Of a DNA stretch of 64,000 nt, positions 55,162-64,000 are shown one piece after another. Source of the DNA: Bacteroidota bacterium (lineage in GTDB: Bacteria; Bacteroidota; Bacteroidia; Chitinophagales; Chitinophagaceae); contig JAFDYJ010000016.1 in the NCBI GenBank assembly GCA_018267515.1, forward strand, positions 61,933 to 125,932, read 5' to 3'. Position numbers and translations under genes: made by a program. A model generated the notes under the pieces. It was given only the letters and a program-made list of their open reading frames with translations, did no database searches and was not told the DNA's origin. Each line of letters starts with the position of its first letter. The stretch's first letter is position 1.

Positions 55162-55782
55162 GTGGAACAGTATCCGTCACGTATATTAGAAGAGGCAGTT
55201 AACGAACTTTCGCGTCTGCCCGGCATTGGTCGTAAAGGTGCTTTGCGTCTTGCATTGCATTTGCTTAAGCAGAACCCTGCCGATGTACAGCGTTTGGGTA
55301 ATGCTGTAATACAATTACGTTCATCGGTAGTTTACTGCCAGCAATGTCATAATATTTCTGAAAATTCTTTATGTGCCATCTGTACAAATCCAAGACGTGA
55401 TAACAGTGTGATTTGTGTTGTGCAGGATATTAGAGATGTTATGGCAATTGAAAACACAGCACAATTTAATGGTATGTATCATGTTCTTGGCGGCATTATT
55501 TCTCCAATGGATGGTATTGGCCCTTCGCAACTGAATATTGATTCGTTGGTTGAAAAAACTACTAACGGAATTATTAACGAAGTAATAATGGCGCTAAGTG
55601 CTACCATGGAAGGTGACACAACTGTGTTTTATATCTCCAAGAGATTAAAAGACGCTGATGTTAAGATTACAATACTTGCACGAGGCGTTGCCATTGGGGG
55701 CGAATTGGAATTTGCCGATGAGGTGACATTGGGCCGCTCGCTAATTAACCGTGTACCTTACGAAAATACATTAGTAAAATAA
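55162..55782 (+). CDS. recR: recombination protein RecR
   Basis: This 206-residue protein acts with RecF and RecO to load RecA on gapped DNA. It starts at GTG (EQYPSRILEEAVNELSRLPG). It shows the HhH region LPGIGRKGALRLALHLL, the C4 zinc finger CQQCHNISENSLCAIC, and the Toprim segment VICVVQDIRDVMAIENTAQF with YHVLGGIISPMDGIGP. All key residues are present. The upstream spacer is shared with the divergent symporter gene. Confidence 0.96.
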   Translation: MEQYPSRILEEAVNELSRLPGIGRKGALRLALHLLKQNPADVQRLGNAVIQLRSSVVYCQQCHNISENSLCAICTNPRRDNSVICVVQDIRDVMAIENTAQFNGMYHVLGGIISPMDGIGPSQLNIDSLVEKTTNGIINEVIMALSATMEGDTTVFYISKRLKDADVKITILARGVAIGGELEFADEVTLGRSLINRVPYENTLVK

Positions 55783-55784
55783 CT

Positions 55785-55801
55785 GCCAATTATTCATTGG
55801 C
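55785..55801. terminator. short hairpin between convergent recR and hpd
   Basis: GCCAAT (55785-55790) pairs with ATTGGC (55796-55801) around a 5-base loop in the 28-base gap between two convergent stop codons. Runs of T are weak on both sides, so it may end transcription only partially. Confidence 0.4.
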
Positions 55802-55810
55802 CATTAATCT

Positions 55811-56905
55811 TTACAAATTTCCTCTCAATGCCTGTTCGCGCTCAATTGCTTCAAAAAGAGCTTTGAAGTTTCCTTTTCCGAAAGATTTAGCACCGCAACG
55901 CTGAATGATTTCAAAAAATACTGTTGGTCTGTCCTGAACAGGCTTGGTGAATAACTGAAGCAGATAACCTTCGTCATCACGATCAACTAAAATATTCAGT
56001 TTCTTAATGGTAGCAACATCTTCGTTAATTTTCCCAACACGATCCCAAACTTCTTCATAATAAACCTCAGGTACATGTAAGAACTCCACTCCCCTATTTC
56101 GTAATTCTGTTACCGTTGTAATAATATCATCAGTAGCAATAGCAACATGCTGCACTCCTGCTCCATGATAAAATTCAATGTATTCTTCAATCTGTGATTT
56201 GCGTTTGCCATCTGCAGGCTCATTTATCGGGAATTTAATATAACCGTTACCATTACTAACCACCTTACTCATTAAAGCAGAATATTCTGTTGAAATATCG
56301 CTATCATCAAAGGTAATTAGCAACTTAAATCCCATAACATCTTCATAAAATTTAACCCACTCATTCATGCGCCCCAGTTCAACATTGCCCACGCAATGAT
56401 CAACATGTTTTAGCCCAACAGAAGTTGTTTTTACACTGCTCTTAGCCGGAGAATATCCCGGCAAAAATGCCCCTTTGTAATTTTTTCTTTCTACAAATTT
56501 ATGTACAGTATCACCATAGGTATGAATGGCAGAAATTTTTACTTCGCCAAACTGGTCACTCATAACAGTAGGTTGTGTGTGTGCTTTTGCACCCCGGCTC
56601 ATAGTTTCGTAGAATGATTTTTCGGCATCATCAACCCAAATAGCTAAAAACTTAACACCATCGCCATGTTGTGCTACATGTCTTGTAATCTCACTATCAG
56701 GATGCATGGCACTTGTCAACACCAAGCGTATTTTACCTTGCTGTAATACATACGATGCTCTGTCACGAACACCGGTTTCAGGCCCTGAATAGGCTATTAA
56801 TTCATAGCCCCAGGCCATCTGATAATAATATGCAGACTGCTTGGCATTGCCTACATATAGTTCTACGTGGTCGGTTCCGTTTAAAGGAAGAAAATCTTCT
56901 GCCAT
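55811..56905 (-). CDS. hpd: 4-hydroxyphenylpyruvate dioxygenase
   Basis: This 364-residue Fe(II) enzyme converts 4-hydroxyphenylpyruvate to homogentisate in tyrosine breakdown. It has two vicinal-oxygen-chelate domains. Iron ligands are His170 (KHVDHCVGNVELG), His253 (AGVQHVAIATDD) and Glu332 (PTVFFEIIQRCG). The C-terminal helix KSFGKGNFKALFEAIEREQ, which closes the active site, is intact. Homogentisate dioxygenase and other tyrosine genes are not adjacent. Tyrosine is also a precursor of flexirubin-type pigments, but no direct link to the following cluster is shown. Confidence 0.95.
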   Translation of the reverse strand: MAEDFLPLNGTDHVELYVGNAKQSAYYYQMAWGYELIAYSGPETGVRDRASYVLQQGKIRLVLTSAMHPDSEITRHVAQHGDGVKFLAIWVDDAEKSFYETMSRGAKAHTQPTVMSDQFGEVKISAIHTYGDTVHKFVERKNYKGAFLPGYSPAKSSVKTTSVGLKHVDHCVGNVELGRMNEWVKFYEDVMGFKLLITFDDSDISTEYSALMSKVVSNGNGYIKFPINEPADGKRKSQIEEYIEFYHGAGVQHVAIATDDIITTVTELRNRGVEFLHVPEVYYEEVWDRVGKINEDVATIKKLNILVDRDDEGYLLQLFTKPVQDRPTVFFEIIQRCGAKSFGKGNFKALFEAIEREQALRGNL

Positions 56906-56930
56906 TTTGATTTAATATTAGAATGAGAGA

Positions 56931-56938
56931 CAAAAGTA
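56931..56938 (-). promoter_or_regulatory. -7 element of hpd
   Basis: On the minus strand TACTTTTG matches TAnnTTTG, 25 bases before the ATG at 56905. A TTG at the -33 position was not found. Confidence 0.4.
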
Positions 56939-57039
56939 ATCATTTTTAAAATGAAAGTATATAAAGGTTTTATTAAAGTTTGACACAATAATTCATATAA
57001 ATTCGCACTCTTAAAGTTTTGTTTTAAAATCAGTTCTTC

Positions 57040-60000
57040 TTGGGAAGTATTTTTATTGGATTATATCGTTTGTTTGTAAGAAAGACTATCCTGTTTTCAG
57101 GTTTTGTTCTGTTAGTTGCTGCTGTTAGCATAGCAGGAATTAAAAGGCTCAACATTACTGAAAACATATTTGCCATTCTTCCAAAAGGTCAGGAGTTTCA
57201 GAAATTCAACACTCTTCTTGAATCAAAAAATATTTCTGATCAGGTAGTATTTTCTTTATCTTTAGCAAAAGACTCAAACCCTGATGAGTATGCTGAGGTG
57301 GCAGAGCATATTAAAAGCACTTTAGATTCGGTTTCCAATAATTTATTGACAGACATTGTTGCAATAAGACCCGATGTACAGCAGGAAGTTTATGATTACT
57401 ATTTTTCGCATTTTCCACTGCTGATTGACAGCAATTATTATTCATTGATTGCAAAAAGGACAGAGAATGATTCAATCACTGTTTCAATAAAAAGCGATTA
57501 CGAAAAGCTTACCAATCCATCCGGTTTATTTATCAAACAATTCATTCTGAATGACCCTTTAGGTATTACGGCTGAATATTTTAAACAATTAGGCATCATA
57601 GGCAACAGCAGTAATTATATTGTTGAAGATGGTATCATTTTTACTCCGGGCAAAAAAGCTATCCTCATTACCGGCCGCCTGAATTATGACAGTCGCAATA
57701 CTGAAAAAAACATCCAACTAAGCAACCTACTTACTGCTGCAGAAAAAAAATGGAATACTGAAAACTCAGAATACAAATTATCACACTTCGGTACTTTTGA
57801 AATTGCAGCACAAAATGCTGTGCAGATAAAGAAAGACACCAACCTGACCATGATTCTTTCCTTATCACTAATCATGCTCATCCTGATTTTATATTACCGA
57901 AAGCTTAGCATTCCAGTTCTATTTATTCTGCCTGCAGTATTTGGTGGCATGATAGCACTTGGAATGATGGGATTTCTTCGTCCTGAAATTTCAGCCATTT
58001 CATTGGCAACTGGAGCTATTGTTATTGGAATCATACTTGATTATTCATTTCACTTTTTTACACATCTTCAGCATACCAAGTCCATTGAGGAGACTTTAAA
58101 AGAAATTACTGTGCCGCTGCTTACAGGAAGTGTTACAACTGTATTAGCACTTCTTGCGTTAAACTATACGAACTCTGTTGTCTTGGGAGATTTTGGACTT
58201 TTTGCATCAATGGCATTAGCAGGTTCAGCATTTTTTACTCTTGCAGGACTACCTGTTATAATAACTTTAACCCGCTTTGATTACACACAACATAAACCCA
58301 TTAAGTGGTTTAAGATTCCAACCATCAATCCATCAATAGTAAAATTTACCATTGTCGCCATCTCACTGATTACCGTTTATTTTTATTTTGAAGCATCAAA
58401 CATTCGTTTCAACAGCGATGTGGAAGCTTTAAGTTTCCATCCTGCTGAATTGAAAAATAAAGAAGCTGAGTTAACGGGTATTAATCCATCAATTGAAAAA
58501 AAGATATATCTGATTGCCTCCTCTGAAAATTATGAATCTGCAGTTGCTGCAAACTACAAAGCAGGAACATTAATAAAGAATCTGACTACACACGGCATCA
58601 TCAAAAACACTTTGTCCACAGCAGATTATTTTATTCCTGATACACTATTACAGCAACGTCATGATAGATGGAAACATTATTGGCAAGAAAATAAGGTGCG
58701 TGTAAACAATCAAATCAGTCATGCTGCAAGTGAAGCCGGTTTCAGTGAAAATGCGTTTGCCCCATTTCAAGAATTGATTGAAAATAACACCTATCAACCA
58801 TTTTCAAAAGATTTATTGAAAACAATGGGCTTAGACTTAATGGTTGATTCAAATTCCAGAGAATCAGTCTTTATTTCATCATTTACAGTGTCAACAGCAC
58901 AGAAAGACTCTGTTAAAGCATTATTTAAAGATATCCCACAACTGACAGTTTTTGACCGAAGCGAAATGGCATCATTGCTGCTTGAGTCTGTTCGTAGCGA
59001 CTTCAACTACCTTCTGTATCTTACTGCAGGTATGGTGTTTTTTACCTTACTGATTATTTATGGCCGCATTGAACTTACTCTACTTGCGTTTATGCCAATG
59101 GTAGTAAGTTGGATTTGGATTTTAGGAATGTCATCAATGCTTAATATTGAATTTAACTTTGTAAATATTGTTATTACTACATTTATTTTCGGATTGGGTG
59201 ACGATTTCAGCATTTTTGTTACGGATGGTTTACTGCATCGTTACAAATTCAGAAAAGATAATTTAAAATCTTATCAGGCAGCAATTTTATTATCAGCCTT
59301 GACAGTAATTGTAGGAACCGGTGTATTGTATTTTGCAAAGCATCCTGCTATTCACTCTATCGCAGCATTAAGTGTTATAGGCATTACCTGCATTTTACTG
59401 ATTTCATTTCTTGTGCAACCATTTATTTTTAATCTCTTTGTAGAACGCAGAATCAGAAATGGACACAATCCTATTTCATTTCTGCAACTATTCATGTCCA
59501 TTTTTTGTTTCAGTTATTTTATTTCCGGCTGCCTTTTATTTTATCCTGTTCTGTTGCTCATCACTATTTTTCCGGCACCCGTTAAAGTCAAAAGAAAGGT
59601 TGTAAATTTTCTTACTTCAAAGTTTGCTGCATCAGTTCTGTATTCAGGTATTCATGTAAAAAAGAAATTTTACAATCTTGATCAACTTGATTTTAAAAAG
59701 CCTTCAATTATTATTGCCAACCACTCCTCTTTCCTTGACATTATGATAATGCTTATGCTGAATCATAAAGTAATTATCATGGCTAAAGATTGGGTTTATC
59801 GTTCACCGTTGTTTGGAATGGTGGTGCGCTATGTTGGCTATATTTTTTCTGAAGATGGAACAGAGGAGAACATAACCAACATAAAAGCTAAAATGAATGA
59901 AGGTTATTCCATTATGATTTTCCCTGAAGGCTCTCGTTCATCTGATGGCAATCTTAATCGTTTTCATAAAGGTGCATTTTATCTTGCAGAGAAACTTAAT

Positions 60001-60855
60001 GCCGATATTCAACCGGTAATGATTCATGGTGCAGGTGATGTCTCGCCAAAGAATGAGATGATGGTTAAAGATGGCACCATAAATGTAAAAGCATTATCAA
60101 GAATATACGCAAATGATTTGACTTGGGGTAACGATTACAGAAGCAGACAAAAATCAATTACATTATATTTTAAAGAACAATATAAAAAGTTTAAAGACGA
60201 GCGGGAAGATGCAGACTATCTCTGGCGTAAAATTTATTACAACTATATTTTCAAAGGTCCGGTCTTAGAGTGGTATGGCCGCATTAAATGGAATCTGGAA
60301 AAGAAAAATTATGACTTCTACAACAGTTGTATTGGAAACAGATTATTGATTACAGACCTTGGTTGTGGTTATGGATTTATGGACTTGTTTCTTCATTATA
60401 AAAATGTTGAAAGAAAAATTGTCGCGGTAGATTATGATGAAGACAAGATTGCCATTGCATCAAATGTTTGGAATAAGAACAACAACTTACAATTTAAATC
60501 GGAAGATATTACAAAAACAGATATACAATCGTCTGATGTAATTTTTCTTAACGATGTTTTGCATTATTTAAAAACAGAAAGCCAGGAATTGGTATTACAG
60601 AAATGTGCACAAGCCCTGCTACCCGAAGGAATAATTTTTATTCGTGATGGCATATCAGATGACATTAAACATGAAAATACTAAATTTACAGAGTTATTGT
60701 CAACAAAACTTTTTTCATTTAATAAAAAGACAAATGATCTCAATTTTTTCAACGCTGACTTTATTTATCAATTTGCAAAAAAACACAATCTGAAAGTTGA
60801 AGAACATAAACATTCCAACAAAACATCAAACCGGCTTTTTGTACTTAGCAAATGA
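57040..60855 (+). CDS. fused MMPL/RND transporter, acyltransferase and methyltransferase
   Basis: This 1271-residue three-part protein starts at TTG: a stop lies five codons upstream, no ATG intervenes, and a membrane helix begins at about residue 15. Residues 1-840 form an MMPL/RND-type transporter with two halves of about six helices (ILSLSLIMLILILYYRKLS, GLGDDFSIFVTDGLLHRYK). Residues about 880-1080 are a PlsC-type acyltransferase with HX4D (ANHSSFLDIMI) and FPEGSRSS. Residues about 1105-1271 are a SAM methyltransferase (ITDLGCGYGFMDLFLHY). Such fusions occur in flexirubin/aryl-polyene loci. The next gene overlaps its stop by 4 bases. Confidence 0.92.
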   Translation: MGSIFIGLYRLFVRKTILFSGFVLLVAAVSIAGIKRLNITENIFAILPKGQEFQKFNTLLESKNISDQVVFSLSLAKDSNPDEYAEVAEHIKSTLDSVSNNLLTDIVAIRPDVQQEVYDYYFSHFPLLIDSNYYSLIAKRTENDSITVSIKSDYEKLTNPSGLFIKQFILNDPLGITAEYFKQLGIIGNSSNYIVEDGIIFTPGKKAILITGRLNYDSRNTEKNIQLSNLLTAAEKKWNTENSEYKLSHFGTFEIAAQNAVQIKKDTNLTMILSLSLIMLILILYYRKLSIPVLFILPAVFGGMIALGMMGFLRPEISAISLATGAIVIGIILDYSFHFFTHLQHTKSIEETLKEITVPLLTGSVTTVLALLALNYTNSVVLGDFGLFASMALAGSAFFTLAGLPVIITLTRFDYTQHKPIKWFKIPTINPSIVKFTIVAISLITVYFYFEASNIRFNSDVEALSFHPAELKNKEAELTGINPSIEKKIYLIASSENYESAVAANYKAGTLIKNLTTHGIIKNTLSTADYFIPDTLLQQRHDRWKHYWQENKVRVNNQISHAASEAGFSENAFAPFQELIENNTYQPFSKDLLKTMGLDLMVDSNSRESVFISSFTVSTAQKDSVKALFKDIPQLTVFDRSEMASLLLESVRSDFNYLLYLTAGMVFFTLLIIYGRIELTLLAFMPMVVSWIWILGMSSMLNIEFNFVNIVITTFIFGLGDDFSIFVTDGLLHRYKFRKDNLKSYQAAILLSALTVIVGTGVLYFAKHPAIHSIAALSVIGITCILLISFLVQPFIFNLFVERRIRNGHNPISFLQLFMSIFCFSYFISGCLLFYPVLLLITIFPAPVKVKRKVVNFLTSKFAASVLYSGIHVKKKFYNLDQLDFKKPSIIIANHSSFLDIMIMLMLNHKVIIMAKDWVYRSPLFGMVVRYVGYIFSEDGTEENITNIKAKMNEGYSIMIFPEGSRSSDGNLNRFHKGAFYLAEKLNADIQPVMIHGAGDVSPKNEMMVKDGTINVKALSRIYANDLTWGNDYRSRQKSITLYFKEQYKKFKDEREDADYLWRKIYYNYIFKGPVLEWYGRIKWNLEKKNYDFYNSCIGNRLLITDLGCGYGFMDLFLHYKNVERKIVAVDYDEDKIAIASNVWNKNNNLQFKSEDITKTDIQSSDVIFLNDVLHYLKTESQELVLQKCAQALLPEGIIFIRDGISDDIKHENTKFTELLSTKLFSFNKKTNDLNFFNADFIYQFAKKHNLKVEEHKHSNKTSNRLFVLSK

Positions 60856-62399
60856 AAATTAATGAGAATATAAATTACGACTTTGCAATTATCGGAGGAG
60901 GGTTTGCCGGCATGGTTTGTGCATATATTCTTGCTAAAGAAGGCTTCAAGGTTGCTTTGCTTGAAAAAAACATTCAGTTAGGTGGAAGCCTTCAGATTTT
61001 CAGTCGTGACAAAAAAATTCTTGATACCGGTCTCCATTATATTGGCGGTTATGATGAAGGACAAAATCTTAATAAGTTATTTAATTATTTTGGCCTAAAA
61101 GACACTTTACAAACAGTTAGAATGAATGAGGATGGCTATGACTACATCAGTTTTAATGATGGCAGAAAATATGCACATGCTATGGGTTATGAAAATTTCA
61201 TCAGTTCACTATGTAAAGATTTTCCGGACGAGGAACATGCCATAAACCTTTTTTGCTGCAAAATACAGGAGTACTGCCATAGGTTCCCATTATACGACCT
61301 GAATAATAATATTGCTGATGGTTACTTTAGCGAAGACCTGAGAAATGAAAATGCATGGGAGTATATTTCATCAATAACAACCAATAAAACATTGCAAAAT
61401 GTATTGGCAGGAAACAATATGCTGTATGCAGGTGTCAAGGAAAAGACACCTTTGTTTGTTCATGCATTAATCTTCAATAGTTATATCTGTGGAAGCTATA
61501 AGATTGTTACAGGTGGTGCACAATTAATCAAACAATTTTCAAAAAACATACGTAAAGCCGGTGTTGACATCTACACGCATAAACAAGTTACAGGAGCAAC
61601 ATTCGGTACTGACAATAAAATTTCTCAACTGCTATTTGATAATGGGGATAAAATATCTGCAAAAAATTATATTTCTGCAATTCACCCTAACGAAACTATT
61701 TCACTTTTTGGTGCGAAGCGCTTTTCAAATGCATGGGTTAAGAGAGTAAGCCGATTGGAACAAACCATATCTGCATTCCTCCTACAAATTACTTTTAAAC
61801 CAAAATCATTTCCCTATCTCAATTACAATATCTATCATTTTTTTAATGATGACGTTTGGGAAACGATTAATTATACAGAAGACAACTGGCCTTTAGGCTT
61901 CTTTGTTTTCACTCCTGTTCCATTAGACAATTCAGAATTTGCTGAATCAATTTCTGTAATGTGCTATATGAAATCTGATGATGTTGCCCAATGGAAAGAT
62001 AGTTTCAATACTACAACACACCCATCTGAACGCTGTGAAAGTTATCAGGCTTTTAAAAGACAAAAGGAAGAAAAGGTTTTGGCTAAGTTAGAAACGCTAT
62101 TTCCTGAAATTAGAAATGCCATGTTGAATGTTTATAGTTCAACACCACTGACTTTTAAGGATTACACTGCAAGTACTGATGGTTCCATTTATGGAATATT
62201 AAAAAACAGTCACTCGCCTTTGGCAAGTATGTTACAACCAAAAACAAAAATCCCGAACCTTTGGCTATCAGGGCAAAACATAGTCTTTCATGGCATTTTG
62301 GGAACAGCAATAAGTGCGCTTCTGACATGCTTTGAATTTACAGACAAAAAAGAACTGTTAAATAAAATTAATCCTAAAAAAAATCATATACAAACTTAA
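60852..62399 (+). CDS. phytoene-desaturase-like FAD-dependent oxidoreductase
   Basis: This 515-residue flavoprotein has a dinucleotide-binding N-terminus (YDFAIIGGGFAGMVCAYIL, then LEKNIQLGGSLQIF). A second conserved region is DTGLHYIGGYDEGQNL. The C-terminal flavin-contact region is WLSGQNIVFHGILGTAISALL. It belongs to the carotenoid-desaturase/FAD oxidoreductase superfamily. In pigment clusters such enzymes may oxidise or isomerise the polyene; the exact step is unknown. It overlaps the preceding gene by 4 bases (ATGA), so they are translationally coupled. Confidence 0.88.
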   Translation: MKINENINYDFAIIGGGFAGMVCAYILAKEGFKVALLEKNIQLGGSLQIFSRDKKILDTGLHYIGGYDEGQNLNKLFNYFGLKDTLQTVRMNEDGYDYISFNDGRKYAHAMGYENFISSLCKDFPDEEHAINLFCCKIQEYCHRFPLYDLNNNIADGYFSEDLRNENAWEYISSITTNKTLQNVLAGNNMLYAGVKEKTPLFVHALIFNSYICGSYKIVTGGAQLIKQFSKNIRKAGVDIYTHKQVTGATFGTDNKISQLLFDNGDKISAKNYISAIHPNETISLFGAKRFSNAWVKRVSRLEQTISAFLLQITFKPKSFPYLNYNIYHFFNDDVWETINYTEDNWPLGFFVFTPVPLDNSEFAESISVMCYMKSDDVAQWKDSFNTTTHPSERCESYQAFKRQKEEKVLAKLETLFPEIRNAMLNVYSSTPLTFKDYTASTDGSIYGILKNSHSPLASMLQPKTKIPNLWLSGQNIVFHGILGTAISALLTCFEFTDKKELLNKINPKKNHIQT

Positions 62400-62420
62400 A
62401 AGGCAAATAAGGTTTACTAT

Positions 62421-62428
62421 TAAATTTG
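62421..62428 (+). promoter_or_regulatory. possible -7 element before the halogenase-like gene
   Basis: TAAATTTG matches TAnnTTTG, 30 bases before the ATG at 62459. No TTG was found at the -33 distance. The gene may be transcribed both from the upstream operon and from here. Confidence 0.35.
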
Positions 62429-62458
62429 CTGCGCAATAAAATTTTTAACAACCTATAA

Positions 62459-63694
62459 ATGGAGAATGTAGATGTACTGATTATTGGTGCAGGCCCTTCC
62501 GGTTCTGTTGCCTCTGCCTATCTGAACAAACAAAACATAAAAGTGCTTGTGCTGGAAAAGCAAAAATTTCCTCGTTTTGTAATTGGTGAAAGTTTATTGC
62601 CGCACTGCATGGACCATCTCTCAGAGGTTGGATTTATAGACAATATCAAGAAACATGGATTTCAGGAAAAGACAGGTGCTGCATTTTATAAAGGGAAACA
62701 TAAGACAGAGTTTTACTTTAACGATCAGTTTAGCAAAGGCTGGTCGTGGACATGGCAGGTAAAACGTGCTGATTTTGACAACATACTTATTTCAACAGCT
62801 ATTGAACAAGGTGTAGAAGTAAAATTTGAATGTGAAGTAAATTCCGTTGATGCTTCTTCTGCAAGTGAACAAACAACAACCTATACGGATAAATCCGGAA
62901 AGTCACATACTGTTAAGTCGAAATACATCATTGATGCAAGCGGATATGGTCGTGTGCTACCTCGTTTATTTAAGTTGGAAGAACCTGTGAGCACTCCGCC
63001 ACGCGGTGCTGTCTTTTGCCATATTCATGACACCAAACGAACCAAAGCAGCAGGCACCAATATTTTTGTTCATTCATTTAATGAAAACAGTGCCTGGATT
63101 TGGGCTATTCCCTTCAGTGATCAAACTACTTCTGTAGGGGTGGTAAGTAATGTTGAGTTGGTTGATGAGTTTGCTGCAAATAACGGTGCAAAGTTTTTGA
63201 ATCATATCAGAACATTTGGTGATTTGGCAGGGAGGTTTGAAAATGAACAGTTGGTTTTTGAGCCTCGCACAATCCATAATTATGCGGTACGCTCCAAACA
63301 GTTGTTTGGCCCCGGATATGTTCTTTGCGGTAACAGCACTGAATTTTTAGATCCCGTATTTTCATCAGGTGTGACACTTGCAACAGGATCAGGATTACTG
63401 GCAGCCAAGCTGACAGAAAAGGTATTGAACGGTGAGCAAGTTAATTGGGCAGAAACGTATGAAGAAAAATTACGTAGAGGAATAGATGTTTTCAGAACCT
63501 TTGTGTTAGGATGGTATAATGGTGATCTGCAAACTATCATTTATTCTGATGACATTGACTCAAACATAAAAAAACAAATTTGTTCAGTTCTGGCCGGATA
63601 TGTTTGGGATACAGAAAATCCTGTAGTTAAAAAGCATAAAACACTGATACCTACTCTTGCAGAAGTTATCAGAATAAAAGAAAAGCAAGCTTAA
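62459..63694 (+). CDS. flavin-dependent oxidoreductase, tryptophan-halogenase-like
   Basis: This 411-residue flavoprotein has GxGxxG at DVLIIGAGPSGSVASAYL, then KFPRFVIGESLLPHCMDHL, a hallmark of the halogenase/geranylgeranyl-reductase superfamily. A WxWxIP motif occurs in SAWIWAIPFSDQ, which marks flavin-dependent halogenases in contrast to monooxygenases. DPVFSSGVTLATGSG is the flavin-contact loop. The motif makes halogenation of an aromatic head group plausible, but related non-halogenating members exist. It lies in a predicted flexirubin/aryl-polyene region, and chlorinated flexirubins are known. Confidence 0.85.
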   Translation: MENVDVLIIGAGPSGSVASAYLNKQNIKVLVLEKQKFPRFVIGESLLPHCMDHLSEVGFIDNIKKHGFQEKTGAAFYKGKHKTEFYFNDQFSKGWSWTWQVKRADFDNILISTAIEQGVEVKFECEVNSVDASSASEQTTTYTDKSGKSHTVKSKYIIDASGYGRVLPRLFKLEEPVSTPPRGAVFCHIHDTKRTKAAGTNIFVHSFNENSAWIWAIPFSDQTTSVGVVSNVELVDEFAANNGAKFLNHIRTFGDLAGRFENEQLVFEPRTIHNYAVRSKQLFGPGYVLCGNSTEFLDPVFSSGVTLATGSGLLAAKLTEKVLNGEQVNWAETYEEKLRRGIDVFRTFVLGWYNGDLQTIIYSDDIDSNIKKQICSVLAGYVWDTENPVVKKHKTLIPTLAEVIRIKEKQA

Positions 63695-63698
63695 TTTT

Positions 63699-64000
63699 TC
63701 AGAAGAATTTCCTGACTTTTTGCCTTATCCAGTTGTTGTTGCTTACATGCTTCAATGCAAAATTTATCAGCCACTCTCTGTCTGCTGTAATTCGTTGCAA
63801 CCAATGCTGAATACGCAAATCACCTAAGAGTTTACTATATACCATATTATCGTATTGTACATTGAAAGATTGCGTAAAGTTGTTCGCCTGAAAACTATTG
63901 ATGATATGTAAGGCAGCCATTCGCCCGCTTATCATTGCATTACCTATACCCTCTCCTGTTGCGGGATTGATAAGCGAAGCTGCATCACCACAAAGTAAAA
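63699..64000 (-). CDS. geranylgeranyl-reductase-like FAD oxidoreductase (C-terminal part, cut by window edge)
   Basis: The frame runs leftward from beyond 64000 to a stop at 63699-63701. The visible first residues, LLCGDAASLINPATGEGIGNAM, are the conserved flavin-contact motif of geranylgeranyl-reductase-type proteins. An ATG at 63935 is internal and should not be taken as the start. The remaining about 80 residues are the usual helical C-terminus. It converges with the halogenase-like gene with a 4-base gap. Function within a pigment or lipid pathway is inferred from position. Confidence 0.8.
   Translation of the reverse strand, partial: LLCGDAASLINPATGEGIGNAMISGRMAALHIINSFQANNFTQSFNVQYDNMVYSKLLGDLRIQHWLQRITADREWLINFALKHVSNNNWIRQKVRKFF

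Overview
The window looks like a chromosomal segment from a member of the Bacteroidota, most likely Chitinophagales. Evidence includes a PorP/SprF protein and a C-terminal CHU_C domain (type IX secretion), a T9SS type A sorting tail, a beta-propeller sensor kinase of the Bacteroidota type, a DUF2795 protein, and promoters of the Bacteroidota form TTG-N19-TAnnTTTG. Classical Shine-Dalgarno sites are absent. Several secreted or membrane proteins appear to start at TTG. No tRNA, rRNA, CRISPR array or complete insertion sequence was recognised.

Layout. 1-6.3 kb: the tail of a LuxR-type regulator, then a leftward run (M1 peptidase, PepSY-like protein, rsmI, purS, pssA, a four-helix-bundle gene inside inverted repeats, and aminopeptidase P). 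6.5-13.2 kb: housekeeping genes (pckA, a DUF922 protein, a deoxynucleoside kinase, trpS, gatC, an ABC ATPase and a PduO-type adenosyltransferase). 13.3-17.0 kb: a two-component pair, a 1019-residue propeller histidine kinase and its LuxR-type response regulator. 17.2-27.7 kb: a cluster made almost wholly of exported proteins of unknown function. It is bracketed by two paralogous coiled-coil/lectin-like/OmpA proteins in opposite orientation and followed by an AraC-type regulator. This is the best candidate here for an undescribed system. 27.7-28.3 kb: a gene-free stretch holding a GC-rich MITE-like element.

28.3-37.8 kb: more housekeeping and small membrane genes (LolD-like ATPase, DUF2795, fabI, recN, zinc-ribbon protein, Nif3-like protein, a DUF4440-like lipoprotein, YitT, a degenerate DinB-like protein and a small lipoprotein). 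A decayed second copy of the 5' end of the Nif3-like gene lies about 1.1 kb from the intact gene and brackets the DUF4440-like gene. 37.9-43.4 kb: a giant PKD-repeat adhesin with a CHU_C tail plus its PorP/SprF partner. 43.4-49.2 kb: aquaporin, a DUF2975/HTH pair, a small T9SS-sorted protein, an RlmI-like methyltransferase, and grpE-dnaJ. 49.2-55.1 kb: a leftward run of VWA protein, hpt, LysM glucosaminidase, O-methyltransferase and sodium:solute symporter.

55.2-64.0 kb: recR and hpd, then the beginning of what looks like a flexirubin/aryl-polyene pigment locus. It contains a fused MMPL transporter/acyltransferase/methyltransferase, overlapped by a phytoene-desaturase-like oxidoreductase, a halogenase-like flavoprotein, and a geranylgeranyl-reductase-like flavoprotein cut by the window edge. 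Polyketide synthase and carrier genes, if present, lie beyond position 64000.

Repeated low-complexity words (GTCAATAGTCAA, GATGTCRGARGT, GAGCTNNGAG and AATTGACAATT types) fill several intergenic spacers, often as inverted arms. Family calls were made by reading motifs by eye, without database searches.
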